A stretch of DNA of 64,000 bases from Physcia stellaris (Eukaryota; Ascomycota; Lecanoromycetes; Caliciales; Physciaceae). Position 1 is the stretch's first letter. Every line of letters starts with the position of its first letter. Below the pieces are notes generated by a model that saw only the letters and a program-made list of their open reading frames with translations, made no database searches and had not been told where the DNA came from. Positions 48,301 through 58,103 of this stretch are shown here, in pieces. A program made the position numbers and the translations under genes. The stretch is from assembly GCA_018902385.1 (NCBI GenBank), contig JABSSW010000012.1:434001-498000 (forward strand), in the 5' to 3' direction.

Positions 48301-50225
48301 GTTCCTTGACTCCAAGAGACACCCACGCAAGGAGCACCGCCGGCAATAGCGCTGTTTGGCTTGTAGTTATCGCATTGTAGGATACAGTCCTGGAAGATGT
48401 CGGTGTGAGAAGTGCTAAGGTCATTGGACGGGTATTCAGCACCACATTCGATTTGGTAGGCTTCTCCGTTGACATCGATGTATGCAATGCCGTCGTAGCT
48501 GGGGCAAGGGAAACCAGACTGAGAGGCGGAGATGCTGCTCGTCGGCCCAGCAGCAGTAGGAGAGCTTTGTGGACCAGCGCCACCTCCTCCACTCGTCGAC
48601 CCAGCAGCAGTAGGAGTGCCTGATCCTGAGCCTGATCCTGAACCCCAGCCCGAACCCGAGTACGTGGTTGTACTCGAAACAACCGCTGTGCTGACTGACG
48701 TGACTGTATTTCCTTGTGAGTCTGTTGTGATGATGTTTTGAGTGGATGTCACCACGACAACGCTTGTACCTGTTGGGTAAGACTGTGGTGGTGCCGTTGA
48801 GGTGCTCGAGGTTACAAAAGTTGACCCCTTGGAATCAGTCGTCGTGTAGACAACAACAGACGTCGATGGAGATGAAATTGGAAGGGTTGAAGTAGTTGAA
48901 GTAACGTAGGTTGATCCCTGAGAATCGGTGGTCGTATAAACCACAACCGTCCTCGACCCTGCGGAAGCTGGAACATAGGAGGTTGTTGATGTCAAATAAC
49001 TTGATCCCTGAGCATCAGTAGTGGTATACTGGATGACCGTGGCCGAAGATGACGGGACTGGCAGGGTTGAGGTGGCCAAAGATGACGATAATGGCAGGGT
49101 TGAAGTAGTTGAAGTAACGTAGCTTGACCCCTTAGAATCCGTGGTCGTATACACCACAACCGTTCTCGACCCTTCGGAAGCTGGAACATACGAGGTTGTC
49201 GAAGTGACATAACTCGAGCCCTTGGAATCGGTTGTGGTGTACTGGATTACCGTGGCCGAAGATGACGGGAATGGCAGGGTCGAAGTTGTCGAGGTGACAT
49301 AACTCGAACCCTTGGAATCGGTGGTGGTGTACACGACTACGCTTGTCGATGGCACGGGAACAAATGAGGTTGTTGACGTCAAATAGCTTGACCCCCGAGA
49401 ATCGGTAGTGGAGTACTGGATCACCGTGGCCGAAGATGACGGAAATGGCAGGGTTGAAGTTGTCGAGGTGACATAACTCGAGCCCTTGGAATCGGTTGTG
49501 GTATATACGATTACGCTCGTCCAAGGCAAGGCAGAAGTTGTTGACGTCAAATATGTAGAGCCCTTAGAGTCGGTTGTTGGGTAGACGATAACAGTAGATG
49601 AACCGGACCAAGATTTGCATGTAGGGCAGTGGTAGACAATGCCATACCTTGGCGAGCCACCGCACTGAGAAGGATTACCAGTGCAGCTTGTCATGCAGCC
49701 ATATTCTCCTATATCAACACCGGGGCCAGAGGGACCAGTAGATCCACAAATGCATATATTACCTGGCCCAAATTAGCATGTGTACGATACCAAGGCTTGA
49801 ATTGGGACGATCCCACCGTTCTCGATAGCAAAGTATGGACTGCCTTTACAGTACGCAGCGCAATATTCCAGGCTCATGGATGTACTGCTACTAGTAGCTC
49901 CAGTGACCGTATATCCTCCAGCAGATGCATCGTAACAGCCTAGAAGATCGTACGACCCGTAGGTGCTATTTACACTTGTCACGATCCTGGGCGGGCCACT
50001 AGAACCAGAATTAGCGGATCCCGGTAGAAGCTTGTGGACTTGAAAGCAGTACCTTGCAGCCCCCGAGCCAGAGCCGGTACCAATCCCTCCGTTATCGAAG
50101 GAGCCAGTGTAAGCGCCTGGGAGGCAGGTGCCCGTAGGTACTCGGACTATCACAGTGTCCACAGCGTGAACCAAGATAGATGGATCCAAAAATCCAAGGG
50201 CGAGGCCCCAGCGAAGAGACCTCAT
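42393..50225 (-). CDS. giant secreted chitin-binding protein: WSC + Thr/Ser stalk + PAN-like + 27 CBM18 modules
   Basis: Eight exons: 50225-49817, 49762-47926, 47881-47720, 47671-47510, 47461-47300, 47241-47080, 47029-46742 and 46691-42393. The start MRSLRWGLALGFLDPSILVH is a likely signal peptide. A WSC domain follows (DLLGCYDASAGGYTVTG...ICICGSTGPSG). Nine to ten tandem (V/I)VYTTTDSKGSSYVTSTTS units form a glycosylatable stalk. Next is a PAN-like Cys domain (GFPCPSYDGIAYIDVNGEAY) and a Ser-rich linker. Then 27 hevein-type CBM18 modules (core CDxxGxYGGCCSSAGYCG) run to the stop at 42393. By counting, every successive module stays in frame after splicing except one step between modules 8 and 9 from the right, where C4 at 43844-43847 is one base short. 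With it the CDS is 7,482 bases, 2,493 residues. CBM18 binds chitin; the likely place is the cell wall or secretome. No catalytic domain seen. The 486-codon plus-strand frame over this region is a shadow. Confidence 0.87.
42420..46500. repeat. intronless CBM18-coding repeat array, 21 units
   Basis: Units recur every 159-276 bases (53, 54, 59-66, 69, 72, 87 or 92 codons). The tyrosine-glycine core (GGTTAT...TGTGG on the minus strand) is at plus-strand positions 42484, 42661, 42847, 43039, 43222, 43417, 43612, 43792, 43971, 44169, 44367, 44583, 44745, 44907, 45066, 45258, 45450, 45666, 45927, 46203 and 46410. The spacing differs by multiples of three except 43792 to 43971 (179). Length variation is in Gly/Ser/Thr/Pro linkers. 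Confidence 0.9.
46692..47947 (-). repeat. six intron-bearing CBM18 repeat units
   Basis: Units at 46763, 47101, 47321, 47531, 47741 and 47947 each carry an intron of 44-58 bases at the same codon, between the ACTGAACA-like end of one exon and the TTGCGGTxxC start of the next. The introns (47882-47925, 47672-47719, 47462-47509, 47242-47299, 47030-47079, 46692-46741) share a GTGAGTAG start (GTGAGTAGG in one) and mostly a GCTAACG branch region. The coding period for the four steps from 47101 to 47947 is exactly 162 bases. Confidence 0.88.
48850..49620 (-). repeat. Thr/Ser stalk repeats in the giant chitin-binding gene
   Basis: About nine copies plus a degenerate tenth of a roughly 26-40 residue unit with core YTTTDSKGSSYVTSTTS, alternating VIQY and VVVY starts. 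The DNA is repetitive at 78-120 base spacing. Rich in Thr/Ser, so probably O-glycosylated and extended. Confidence 0.85.
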
Positions 50226-51662
50226 CCTGACACAAGAAAGGCACAACCAGTGGATTACTCCAACTAATTTATGCCTCTCAGGGGTCAATATTAACTATAA
50301 AGAAGCCAGAAGAAAAGAACAGCGAGAGATTACTACCAAGGAGATGTTGGTAATGAGCGTACAACCTCAAGAAAATGATTATATCATGAACAGTAAAGGG
50401 TTTCACAGGGGCTTATAGATGAGACCATTGCAGAAATTTATAAGGGCGTGGAATGCGTAAACATCGTGCCAAGCACCAATTATTCGCATTCGTTCACATT
50501 CCTCACCAACCCAGGGCTGGGGTTCTCGAGAATGCTCCCATCGAGTGATGGGGGGAAAAAAGTCCATAGCAACGGCTATGACAGTTCTATTGCGATTGGT
50601 CTCGCTGAGTAAAAGGAAACAGATGGGGGAGGTGTGGCTAGGGCGAGGAACCTAAATATGAGCTATTTCCATCCCACTAGAATCGTCTTTCTCTAACCCA
50701 ATAGCCCTTCTTTTCATCGGATCGAACCCCTAACGGAGCCTGGAGAGATCCTTCACAAGGTGATGGTACGTTTTAATATCAATAAGTACTCAATAATAAT
50801 GGCGCCACGAAAGGAAGATGTATCGCAATTGGAGGAGGAATTTCGAATGTTTGGTTCTTCACCTTAGATTAGTACTCGATCAAGAAACCCATGTAATAAA
50901 GGAACGGGTTACTCATCTTGTTCGTCTCGATGCCGCTCCGCTGGACCTCCCCCCTTCCGTCTCTCTATCGCAGCATTTAGGAGTCCTACTGCGTGATGAA
51001 GAACTCAGACACGCGCTGAACCGTGCCAGAAACACGTGCCTAAGAACCAGAGCACGACTAACAGCTCCAGCTTGAGGGTGGGCGGGGCCGAGATTGTCGA
51101 TGGAGGTGCCCTCCCCCTCCCGCCTCCCTTTATCGCAGCATTTACGAGTCCCACTGCGTGATGAAGAACTCAGACACGCGCTGAACCGTGCCAGAAACAC
51201 GTGTCTAGGAACCAGAGCACGACTAACAGCTCCAGCATGAGGGCGGGGAGGGGGCGGGATCGTCGATGGAGGTGCGAGGGCGGAGACCGAAGGCGGGCGA
51301 CGAGGTGCGCGCCCTGCGGAATGAGGTTACGTCTTACCCCTCTCCGCCATGACGGCGGCAGGAGGATATCGCATACTGGGTAGGGGTACTCGTAGTGTGA
51401 TTAGCGCTGGCTGATGTGTATGCAATGTACTGTGGGGAGGCTGGTTTGTGCCCCGACGCGACTCGGTGGTTTGATTCCAGCCTTGGCGTCTTGGCATTTC
51501 AACATTTCGCAGCGAAAGCATGTGAAGCATGGTTCCATCAAATATTTTGTCAACCAGCTTTTATTGCCTTATACAATCCATGTCCTAAGCTTTCAGAGAG
51601 CCATGATCGGTCATCAATGTTCTATCTCTGTCAATTGAGTATTCACGTCTCGAGGTAACCCA
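50226..51662. other. intergenic region with a local tandem duplication
   Basis: Contains the promoter/5' UTR of the giant gene near its right side of 50225 and of the lipase gene before 51663. Between these lies a duplicated GC-rich block (listed separately). No gene accepted. Confidence 0.55.
50966..51274. repeat. ~144-bp direct repeat, two copies at 165-bp spacing
   Basis: Copy 1 (50966-51109) and copy 2 (51131-51274) share TATCGCAGCATTTA, ACTGCGTGATGAAGAACTC, ACACGCGCTGAACCGTGCC and CGATGGAGGTGC with scattered substitutions, about 90% identical by eye. No protein-like frame common to both. Confidence 0.8.
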
Positions 51663-53035
51663 ATGGCTCTCGCTCTTCGAAGAAGTGACCTGGTATCTTG
51701 GTTTATTAATCGATATGTCCGCTATAATCCCATTCGCCGGTATTTCTCTTCTTCAAGAGTCTTGAGTCTACCAGCTTTACCGAACAAAGAATTCACGGGT
51801 TTCGGGCGAGCCATCGAGACCGACTATGCTCAAATTCGTGCGAAATACCGTGTGCCAACCCTTCGCCCGTCTGTAATTACCAAACCCCCCTAACATTGTG
51901 AATAGAGACCCCAAGAAATCCAATCGTATTGGCTCATGGTCTGCTTGGCTTCGACAAATTGCATCTTGCAGGGCCCCTTTTTCCAGGCCTGCAGTATTGG
52001 AGAGGGATTACCCAAGCCCTCACTGCAAATGGAATCGAGATTATCACAGCTTCTGTTCCAGCATCAGCATCTATAGAAGAGCGAGCAGCAAGATTGAGTA
52101 AAGAGATTACGATGAAGGCCCATGGCAAAAGCGTCAACATCATTGCGTAAGCCCCTTAACCCTTTCAAATGGCGAATGAGAACTTCGCTAATATTGAGTA
52201 GGCATAGCATGGTCAGTCCACATTACCATTCATGATAACAAGCTGACCTCTCCAATCAGGGGTAAGTGAAATGTAGCTCGCGCTTGTCTGTTTGGACGAC
52301 GTGCTAAGTATCATCTCCAGCGGTCTTGATGCACGCTACATGATCAGCCGCCTGAAGCCTGCAAATGTAAATGTCCTCTCTTTGACTACGATTGCATCCC
52401 CACATCGAGGTTCAGCATTCGCCGACTACGTTCTCGAACGCATCGGTCGTGAGTACATCTCTCCGCTCCGTAGGGTATGAAGTACTCAATTCTCAAAGCA
52501 ACCAATCTTCCGCGTATCTATCGCGTACTTCGGGCTCTCCAGATTGAGAGCGGTGCCTTCAGCCAGCTAACGCGCCGCTACATGGCTGAAGACTTTAACT
52601 CCAAGACCCCTGACCGTGAAGGCGTGGCCTACTTCTCGTATGGTGCAACGCTCTCTCCTGCTCTGTGGTCCGCGTTCCGTAAATCGCACCGCATCATCGA
52701 GGCTGAAGAGGGTCCTAACGATGGGCTGGTCAGCATAGCTAGCTGTCGATGGGGAAGCTACAAGGGTACGCTAGTGAACGTTAGCCACTTGGACCTCATC
52801 AACTGGACCAACCGGCTGAGATGGTTGGTGTGGCGAATGACAGGTCATGAAAGAAAGTGAGTTGTCCACCCAAGAATAGTCGACATCAGCGGATTTGCTC
52901 AAGTGGTGTGACAGTTTCAACGCTATTGCGTTCTATCTTGACATCGCAGGTAAGGTTTTAAGCTGTTCGACTATGACTTAAATCGAAGAGCTACTGACCT
53001 ATTAATTAGACATGCTGGCCAAAGAAGGCTTCTGA
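51663..53035 (+). CDS. mitochondrial-type alpha/beta-hydrolase lipase (Tgl2-like)
   Basis: Eight exons: 51663-51849, 51906-52146, 52202-52211 (10 bases), 52260-52261 (2 bases), 52321-52448, 52499-52856, 52915-52949 and 53010-53035. They sum to 987 bases, 328 residues, all introns GT...AG. The Arg-rich start (MALALRRSDLVSWFINRYVR) suggests mitochondrial import. Core motifs: NPIVLAHGLLGFDKL (oxyanion loop), IIAHSMGGLDARYM (nucleophile Ser), GPNDGLVSIAS (Asp) and NVSHLDLINW (His). This matches fungal Tgl2-type triacylglycerol lipases. The HSMGG elbow is spread over four exons, one of only two bases, which is discussed as a finding. The reading otherwise matches the family without gaps, so I trust the splice model. 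Confidence 0.88.
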
Positions 53036-53392
53036 CTACGGTTCAGGCTAGTAAGTATGGCGATTTGATCAGCGTGATTGACATAGTTGGCTTATTATTC
53101 GCTAGCTTATAGATCCAGCTTTGAGACAGTCGCCGGAATATATATATACATGTGTATACATATATGTATACGTATATGTATATGTATAGGTATATATATA
53201 CCTATATATATAAAAGGCTGTGTCACATTCGAATGCGATTCTTCGAAAGCCATCGAGCCACAAGCGCAATCCAAGGAGACCCAAATACATATCATGAGGA
53301 TGATGACAACCGAAGATCAAATTCTCAATGCTAGAAGCTTATTTTATACCTAGCATACAAACATGTCTAGTGTAATGGGTGTTCCTAGTCTT
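53036..53392. repeat. AT-rich (TA)n/(TG)n microsatellite between convergent genes
   Basis: The interval between the stops of the lipase and the flavoprotein genes contains, at about 53137-53213, an alternating purine/pyrimidine tract (TATATATACATGTGTATACA and similar) that includes near-palindromes such as AGGTATATATATACCT. Short frames over it are artefacts. Confidence 0.8.
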
Positions 53393-55256
53393 TCAGATCT
53401 TCACTTCCGCCGGCAACCCCACGCTCAACACATCCATTCCACCCTTCAATTCACTCTTTGTCGGCATCTTGCCTCTCCTCATCAACTCCGCGCTTTGACT
53501 CATCACAGGATCCATCATCATACTTGCTACTGCCACCACCGTCTCTCCCTTCGCATAGAATGCAGCAAACTTTCCTTCATCTGGTTCACCTTGCAGAACG
53601 AGGTCGTCCCATCCATGAGGAGTGTTCCCACAGTACCGGAGCTGGGAGCCAAGCGCAGACCAGAAGATAGGGATGAAAGCCTTAGGCTTGCTGTTCGGCT
53701 GGGTGATCGTCTTTGCTACAGACCGACCTGCGTTTTGCGCAACGTTCCAGTGCTCAATGCGGACAGGGGCACCTGAGCCACCAGGCCCATGGTAGGGATA
53801 TGTTGCTATATCACCAATTGCAAATACATCCGAGTTGGAGAGTAGTTGGAAAGCCTCGTTGACGCGAAGAGAACCATCTTCTTCAAGTTGGACGGCTGAG
53901 TTGTCTTTGAGATAAGATGTCTCGGGCTTGACGCCGATACCGAGAATGACAAGGTCACATGGAAGAGACGAGCCGTCTTTGAGTTTGACGCTGCCAACAA
54001 CCGAAGAATCCGACGAAGAGGGCTGAGCGCTGTCGACTGAAGCGGAGAGCTGAAACTTGACACCGTTTTTGGATACCAGTTTCTGGAAGATTTTACCTAC
54101 TTCGGCGCCCATCACGCGTTCCATTGGGGCAGACTCCATGCCGACAACTGTGACGTTGTTGTTCGAGGCCAGACAGTTGCCGACTTCCATGCCGATGAAG
54201 GATGAACCGACGACAACGATGTTTTTACCTTTCTTTTCGCCGACAGCGGCAAGAATGGCTTCGACATCTGGAATTGAACGGAGGAGGAAAATGTTCTTGA
54301 GGTCCTTGAAACCTGGCAGAGGCAGCATGTTGGGGGTGCCGCCTGTCGCGAGGACGAGCTTAGTGTAAGGGTATGAAGAGCCGGACTTGGTGGAGACTGA
54401 TTTCTGGGAGAAGTCTACCCCTGTAGCTTCATCATTGATGTATTTCACAGAGGCTGACTCGAACCATGCCGAATCCCTCCATTCAAGGGTCGATTTATCT
54501 GCCATGAGTGCCTTGGAAAGCTTCGTACGGTCGATTGGGTAATTTGGCTCGCGAGAGATGACGGTAATGCCGCCTTTGAAGTTTTGCTCTCGAAGAGCTT
54601 GGACTGCTCCAATCGTTGCGCTGCCCCTAAGGTTGAACAAGTATCAGCGCTTGAATCCCGACTTCGAGAGCTTCCCTCCAACTTACCCGCCAATGATCAA
54701 CACTTTCTCCTGGCCTTGGACAGAGCATTTGACATTTGGTTGCCTTCTGCTCGCTTTTATTGTGCTCTCCTCTCCTTTGATGTATACCGCTCCAGCCTTC
54801 TCGATAATGTCGAACTTGGCGAGAGGGTCCAGAGCAGGGGCGTCTTCGACGTCGCCCGAAGCGACATTGAAACATGCTATTGGGAGGAGTCAGTCATAGA
54901 CAGCAGAGAGGAAGCCAACATGATGTACCTCCATGCCAGGCGCAAGTAAGGCGCCCGTCTGGCGTCAGTACACCCTGCTTCAAAGGTGCCCCGTAATGGG
55001 TGCAATTGGAACTCATAGCGTGGGTTTTGTCGGCTTGCTTGACCAGGAGGATCTTGCCATTCTCAATGCCTTCGACCTCAACTTCACGCTTCTCTCCGTT
55101 TTTGAGGTCAAGCCCGGAAAGACCCTTGAGCTTGAATTCTTGAGCCATTGTTCGTAATGACGTGCTGAATGCGGCGCTTCTGTGATTGAGAGCTCGGATT
55201 GGATTTCGTGTAATAAGGCGAGAGTGTAGGGAGGTGAAGGTCAATGAAGGTGGCAT
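53393..55256 (-). CDS. AIFM3-like Rieske + FAD/NAD oxidoreductase
   Basis: Exons 55256-54929, 54876-54687 and 54626-53393 (introns 52 and 60 bp) give 583 residues. The N-terminus (HSRLITRNPIRALNHRSAAF) is a mitochondrial-type presequence. A Rieske domain follows with CTHYGAPL and CAWHGACF ligand boxes, then the pyridine-nucleotide reductase with GGGSATIGAVQALREQNF, LVLATGGTPNML, VVVGSSFIGMEVGNCLA and DVFAIGDIATYP. The C-terminal domain (LQGEPDEGKFAAFYAKGETV) matches the AIF family. Such proteins pass electrons from NAD(P)H via FAD to the 2Fe-2S centre; the acceptor is unknown. A second in-frame ATG at 55148 (MAQEFKLKG) could make a form without the presequence. Confidence 0.93.
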
Positions 55257-55975
55257 GTAAGTGTGGAGAGCAATATATCAGAGTAAAGAAGAGGTAAACG
55301 AGGGACACGACCAATTGATTCACAGTGAGCTTCCCAATAATGTCATCGTCACCATTCATCAGGTTTCCTTCAACCCTGAGCCCTTATCGATTAGCTTCTG
55401 CGGTCAAGCCAATCACAAGCGAACAATTGCACATCCCCGCTAATGCTTCGCTTCTGACGGCCCGTGGTATAATCCCTGTGTAGATCCTTCGACCTCAATG
55501 CTCATCACGCTTGGCTTGGCTTCACATGGACATTATCACGCCGTACTTTATCTTTGGTGAAGTCAGGTTCCGAAGAAGACTGTGCGATCATTATCCTTAG
55601 GCTCCCACTCGTAGATGAACTCCGGACAGAGTACCTTCAGGTGGTAGACTCTAGCCAATATTCACGGCTCACGTAACTTCCATCTTCGTTGAGGTGCATG
55701 AGGAGAGTGCACAGCCGCCTTCGCCGACAACCAAAAGTCGGCAGGCACCACTTTTCAGACCCATTTCCCTCAGCCGTAGCTGCTATAAATTATTGTACTT
55801 AAGAAATTGATGACGACGCTGACCAGGATAGACCTATCCTGCTCCTTCACAGCCAAAGAATTCGCAGACGAGACTCCTGATTTGGAGAGTGTGTTATATG
55901 AGGGACTGACTCGCCTCATAACTCCAATCTACTTTTCCCCAATTTCATACCTCATCTCTTGCTTAAAGGCTGGTC
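55257..55975. promoter_or_regulatory. intergenic region between divergent genes
   Basis: About 720 bp between the starts of the divergent flavoprotein and arrestin genes, with no gene of its own. Should carry both promoters; no site assigned. Confidence 0.45.
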
Positions 55976-58103
55976 ATGTCAGTCTTGATCCAGCTAGACA
56001 GGCCTCATGCCCACTTTACGAACATCGACTTCATTACCGGGAAAGTTATCCTGCGTCTCAATGACAATGAGTCAATATCATCGGTAGTTGTCAAGCTCGA
56101 AGGTGAAAGCAAGACGAGACTAGGAAGTGACTCCGCAAATGGCTACGGTCAATACGATCGATTTGAAAGGGGTCGACCCGAGCTGGAAGTCCATAAGGTG
56201 AGAACCCAGCGAGACGCGGATTGAGCCCATAATCGGACTCTATCCCTTCGGGAAATGCTTTTGCTGTTCGCAGCTGATTTCCGCATGATGAGCGACCTGT
56301 GTGCAGAATACTGAATGGTTTCAAGGCTTGCCTCATCTGTACTAATCTGACAGCAGCTACTTTACAAGACCGCTGTCGTCTTTCCATCTAGAGAGCTTCA
56401 AAACTCTGGGTCAGGTGGCCAAAGCTATACTTTTACAGCCGGTGTGTATGAATACCCATTTCGCTTCAAGGTAGGTCTTCAATGTGGCCCTGTCAGGCGT
56501 CAGCCGCCCAGTGACTGAAGTCCTCCTCCGGTCTTACACGCCCAGATCCTGACTTGAGCATCCAGATACCGATCAACAATGACTGCTCCAATCAGAATTC
56601 TAGGTTGACCAACCTGAATGTGGCTGGCCTACGTGTCGAGATGGCTAGGGACACAAATCGACATGTCAAGCAGACATTGCCACCTACATTGACAGGCTTC
56701 GCCGGTCAAGCAGCGATTCGGTACTACGTGAAGGCAACTGTTCAGCGACCAGCGTTTTACAAGGAGAACTTTAGAGCTGTGAGTACTCTTTTACCTCCTT
56801 GCCTCGTACCAACACCGCTGGCCATTGTGCTTTGATGCGTTGGAGTCCGGATATCTTAATATACATGTCAATTTCAAGCCAGCTTATCGGAGTGCTTGTA
56901 TCCCTGGGTGGAGCTAATATCTTTTTAGGAAGTAGACTTCAAGTTCTTCCCAATAGAACCACCGAGACCCGAGAGGAATTCCCGTGAAACATACGCCAGG
57001 CGACAGCACCAATTCGCTCCACCAATAGAAGTGCCTGACAGACCCAGCCTATTTCGGAAAGCATCCGCTGCGACGAATCCAAGACGGGACAGTAACGTTC
57101 CACCGAGTATCAGCTTTGATGGACGGTTGCCAGATCCTCCAATACTGACTTGCAACGAGCCTTTGCCGCTCCGTGTGCTGATTACAAAGATCAACGATTC
57201 TGCTGCGACTATCTTTCTTCAATTAATAGAGATCGTGCTTGTCGGCATCACTGTGACGAGAGCTCATGAATTGCAGCGAGAAGACGTTCAGAGTTTCATA
57301 GTGCTGAGTATGAGCAATTTGAAAGTGCCTCTGCAAGCTTCGGAGAGAAATCCAAACGAAATGGCTATCAGCTCTAGACTTTGGAACCAGATTCCTTTAC
57401 CGAATACTGTGAGTAATTGCTCTAGATCTCTATGCAGGCATCATTGAAGTACTTGAGGCCACCTAGCAAGACGAAGTCGTAACCTTCGTCGAGAGCCTCG
57501 CTGATGATTCCATATTTCTCGATAGGTAGCACCCACTTTTGATACTTGCAATTTGTCCCGAAGGTACGCACTTGAGATTAAGGTGGGCTTGTCATGGGGC
57601 TTGGGGAATAAGATCAACGTGAGTATTTGAGTTTGATTCGTCACAAAGTGTCCATTGAGGGTTTACAACGAAACCCTTTCCTCTTTCGGCACATGAATGA
57701 TATTTCATCTATCCTGAAAGTCTACGAAGACCGCCGGCCGATGCTAACATTGAGTATCTTCTAGCCCGAGTTGATGGTTCAGACCATAAGTATGCCCGTA
57801 CAGGTATACAGCGGCATTCGTCCTCCACAAGCTCTTTTAGACGCGACCTACAACCTTCCTCAACCACATGTGTCTCTACAATCCCCAGCGACCCCGAGTC
57901 GTCCAGTCCCAGCCTTCGCCCCTCCACAGTCTGATATCCCGCTTGAAGCGCCACCAAGCTACGAGGATGCTATAGCAGATGATCTTGGACCGATCGACGG
58001 GCCGAGACGTGAATATAGTCAGCCGCAACAACCACAAGTACCAGGCAACAGTGGTAGCAGCGAGAAATCAACAAGACAGAGGCTGTTTCCTGAGAATGCA
58101 TGA
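55976..58103 (+). CDS. arrestin-domain ubiquitin-ligase adaptor (ART-like)
   Basis: Six exons: 55976-56197, 56357-56470, 56566-56778, 56929-57408, 57526-57618 and 57765-58103, all phase 0, 486 residues. Arrestin N domain: MSVLIQLDRPHAHFTNIDFI, GKVILRLNDNESISSVVVKL, LLYKTAVVFPSRELQN and YTFTAGVYEYPFRF. Arrestin C domain: GQAAIRYYVKATVQRP, EVDFKFFPIEPPRPER and LKVPLQASERNPNEMAI. The tail has a PPSY motif (EAPPSYEDAIADDL) of the kind bound by WW domains of Rsp5/NEDD4 ligases. Such proteins direct ubiquitination and endocytosis of transporters and receptors. The acceptor of intron 1 is a CAGCAG pair, which could add one Gln. Confidence 0.92.

Noticed and set aside
50690-50800. tRNA-like B box (GGTTCGATCC on the minus strand near 50,722-50,735)
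   Set aside because: No A box, no acceptor stem and no anticodon arm could be folded around it.
53087-53353. Tyr/Ile-rich frames over the AT tract
   Set aside because: Translation of a microsatellite; no real protein character.
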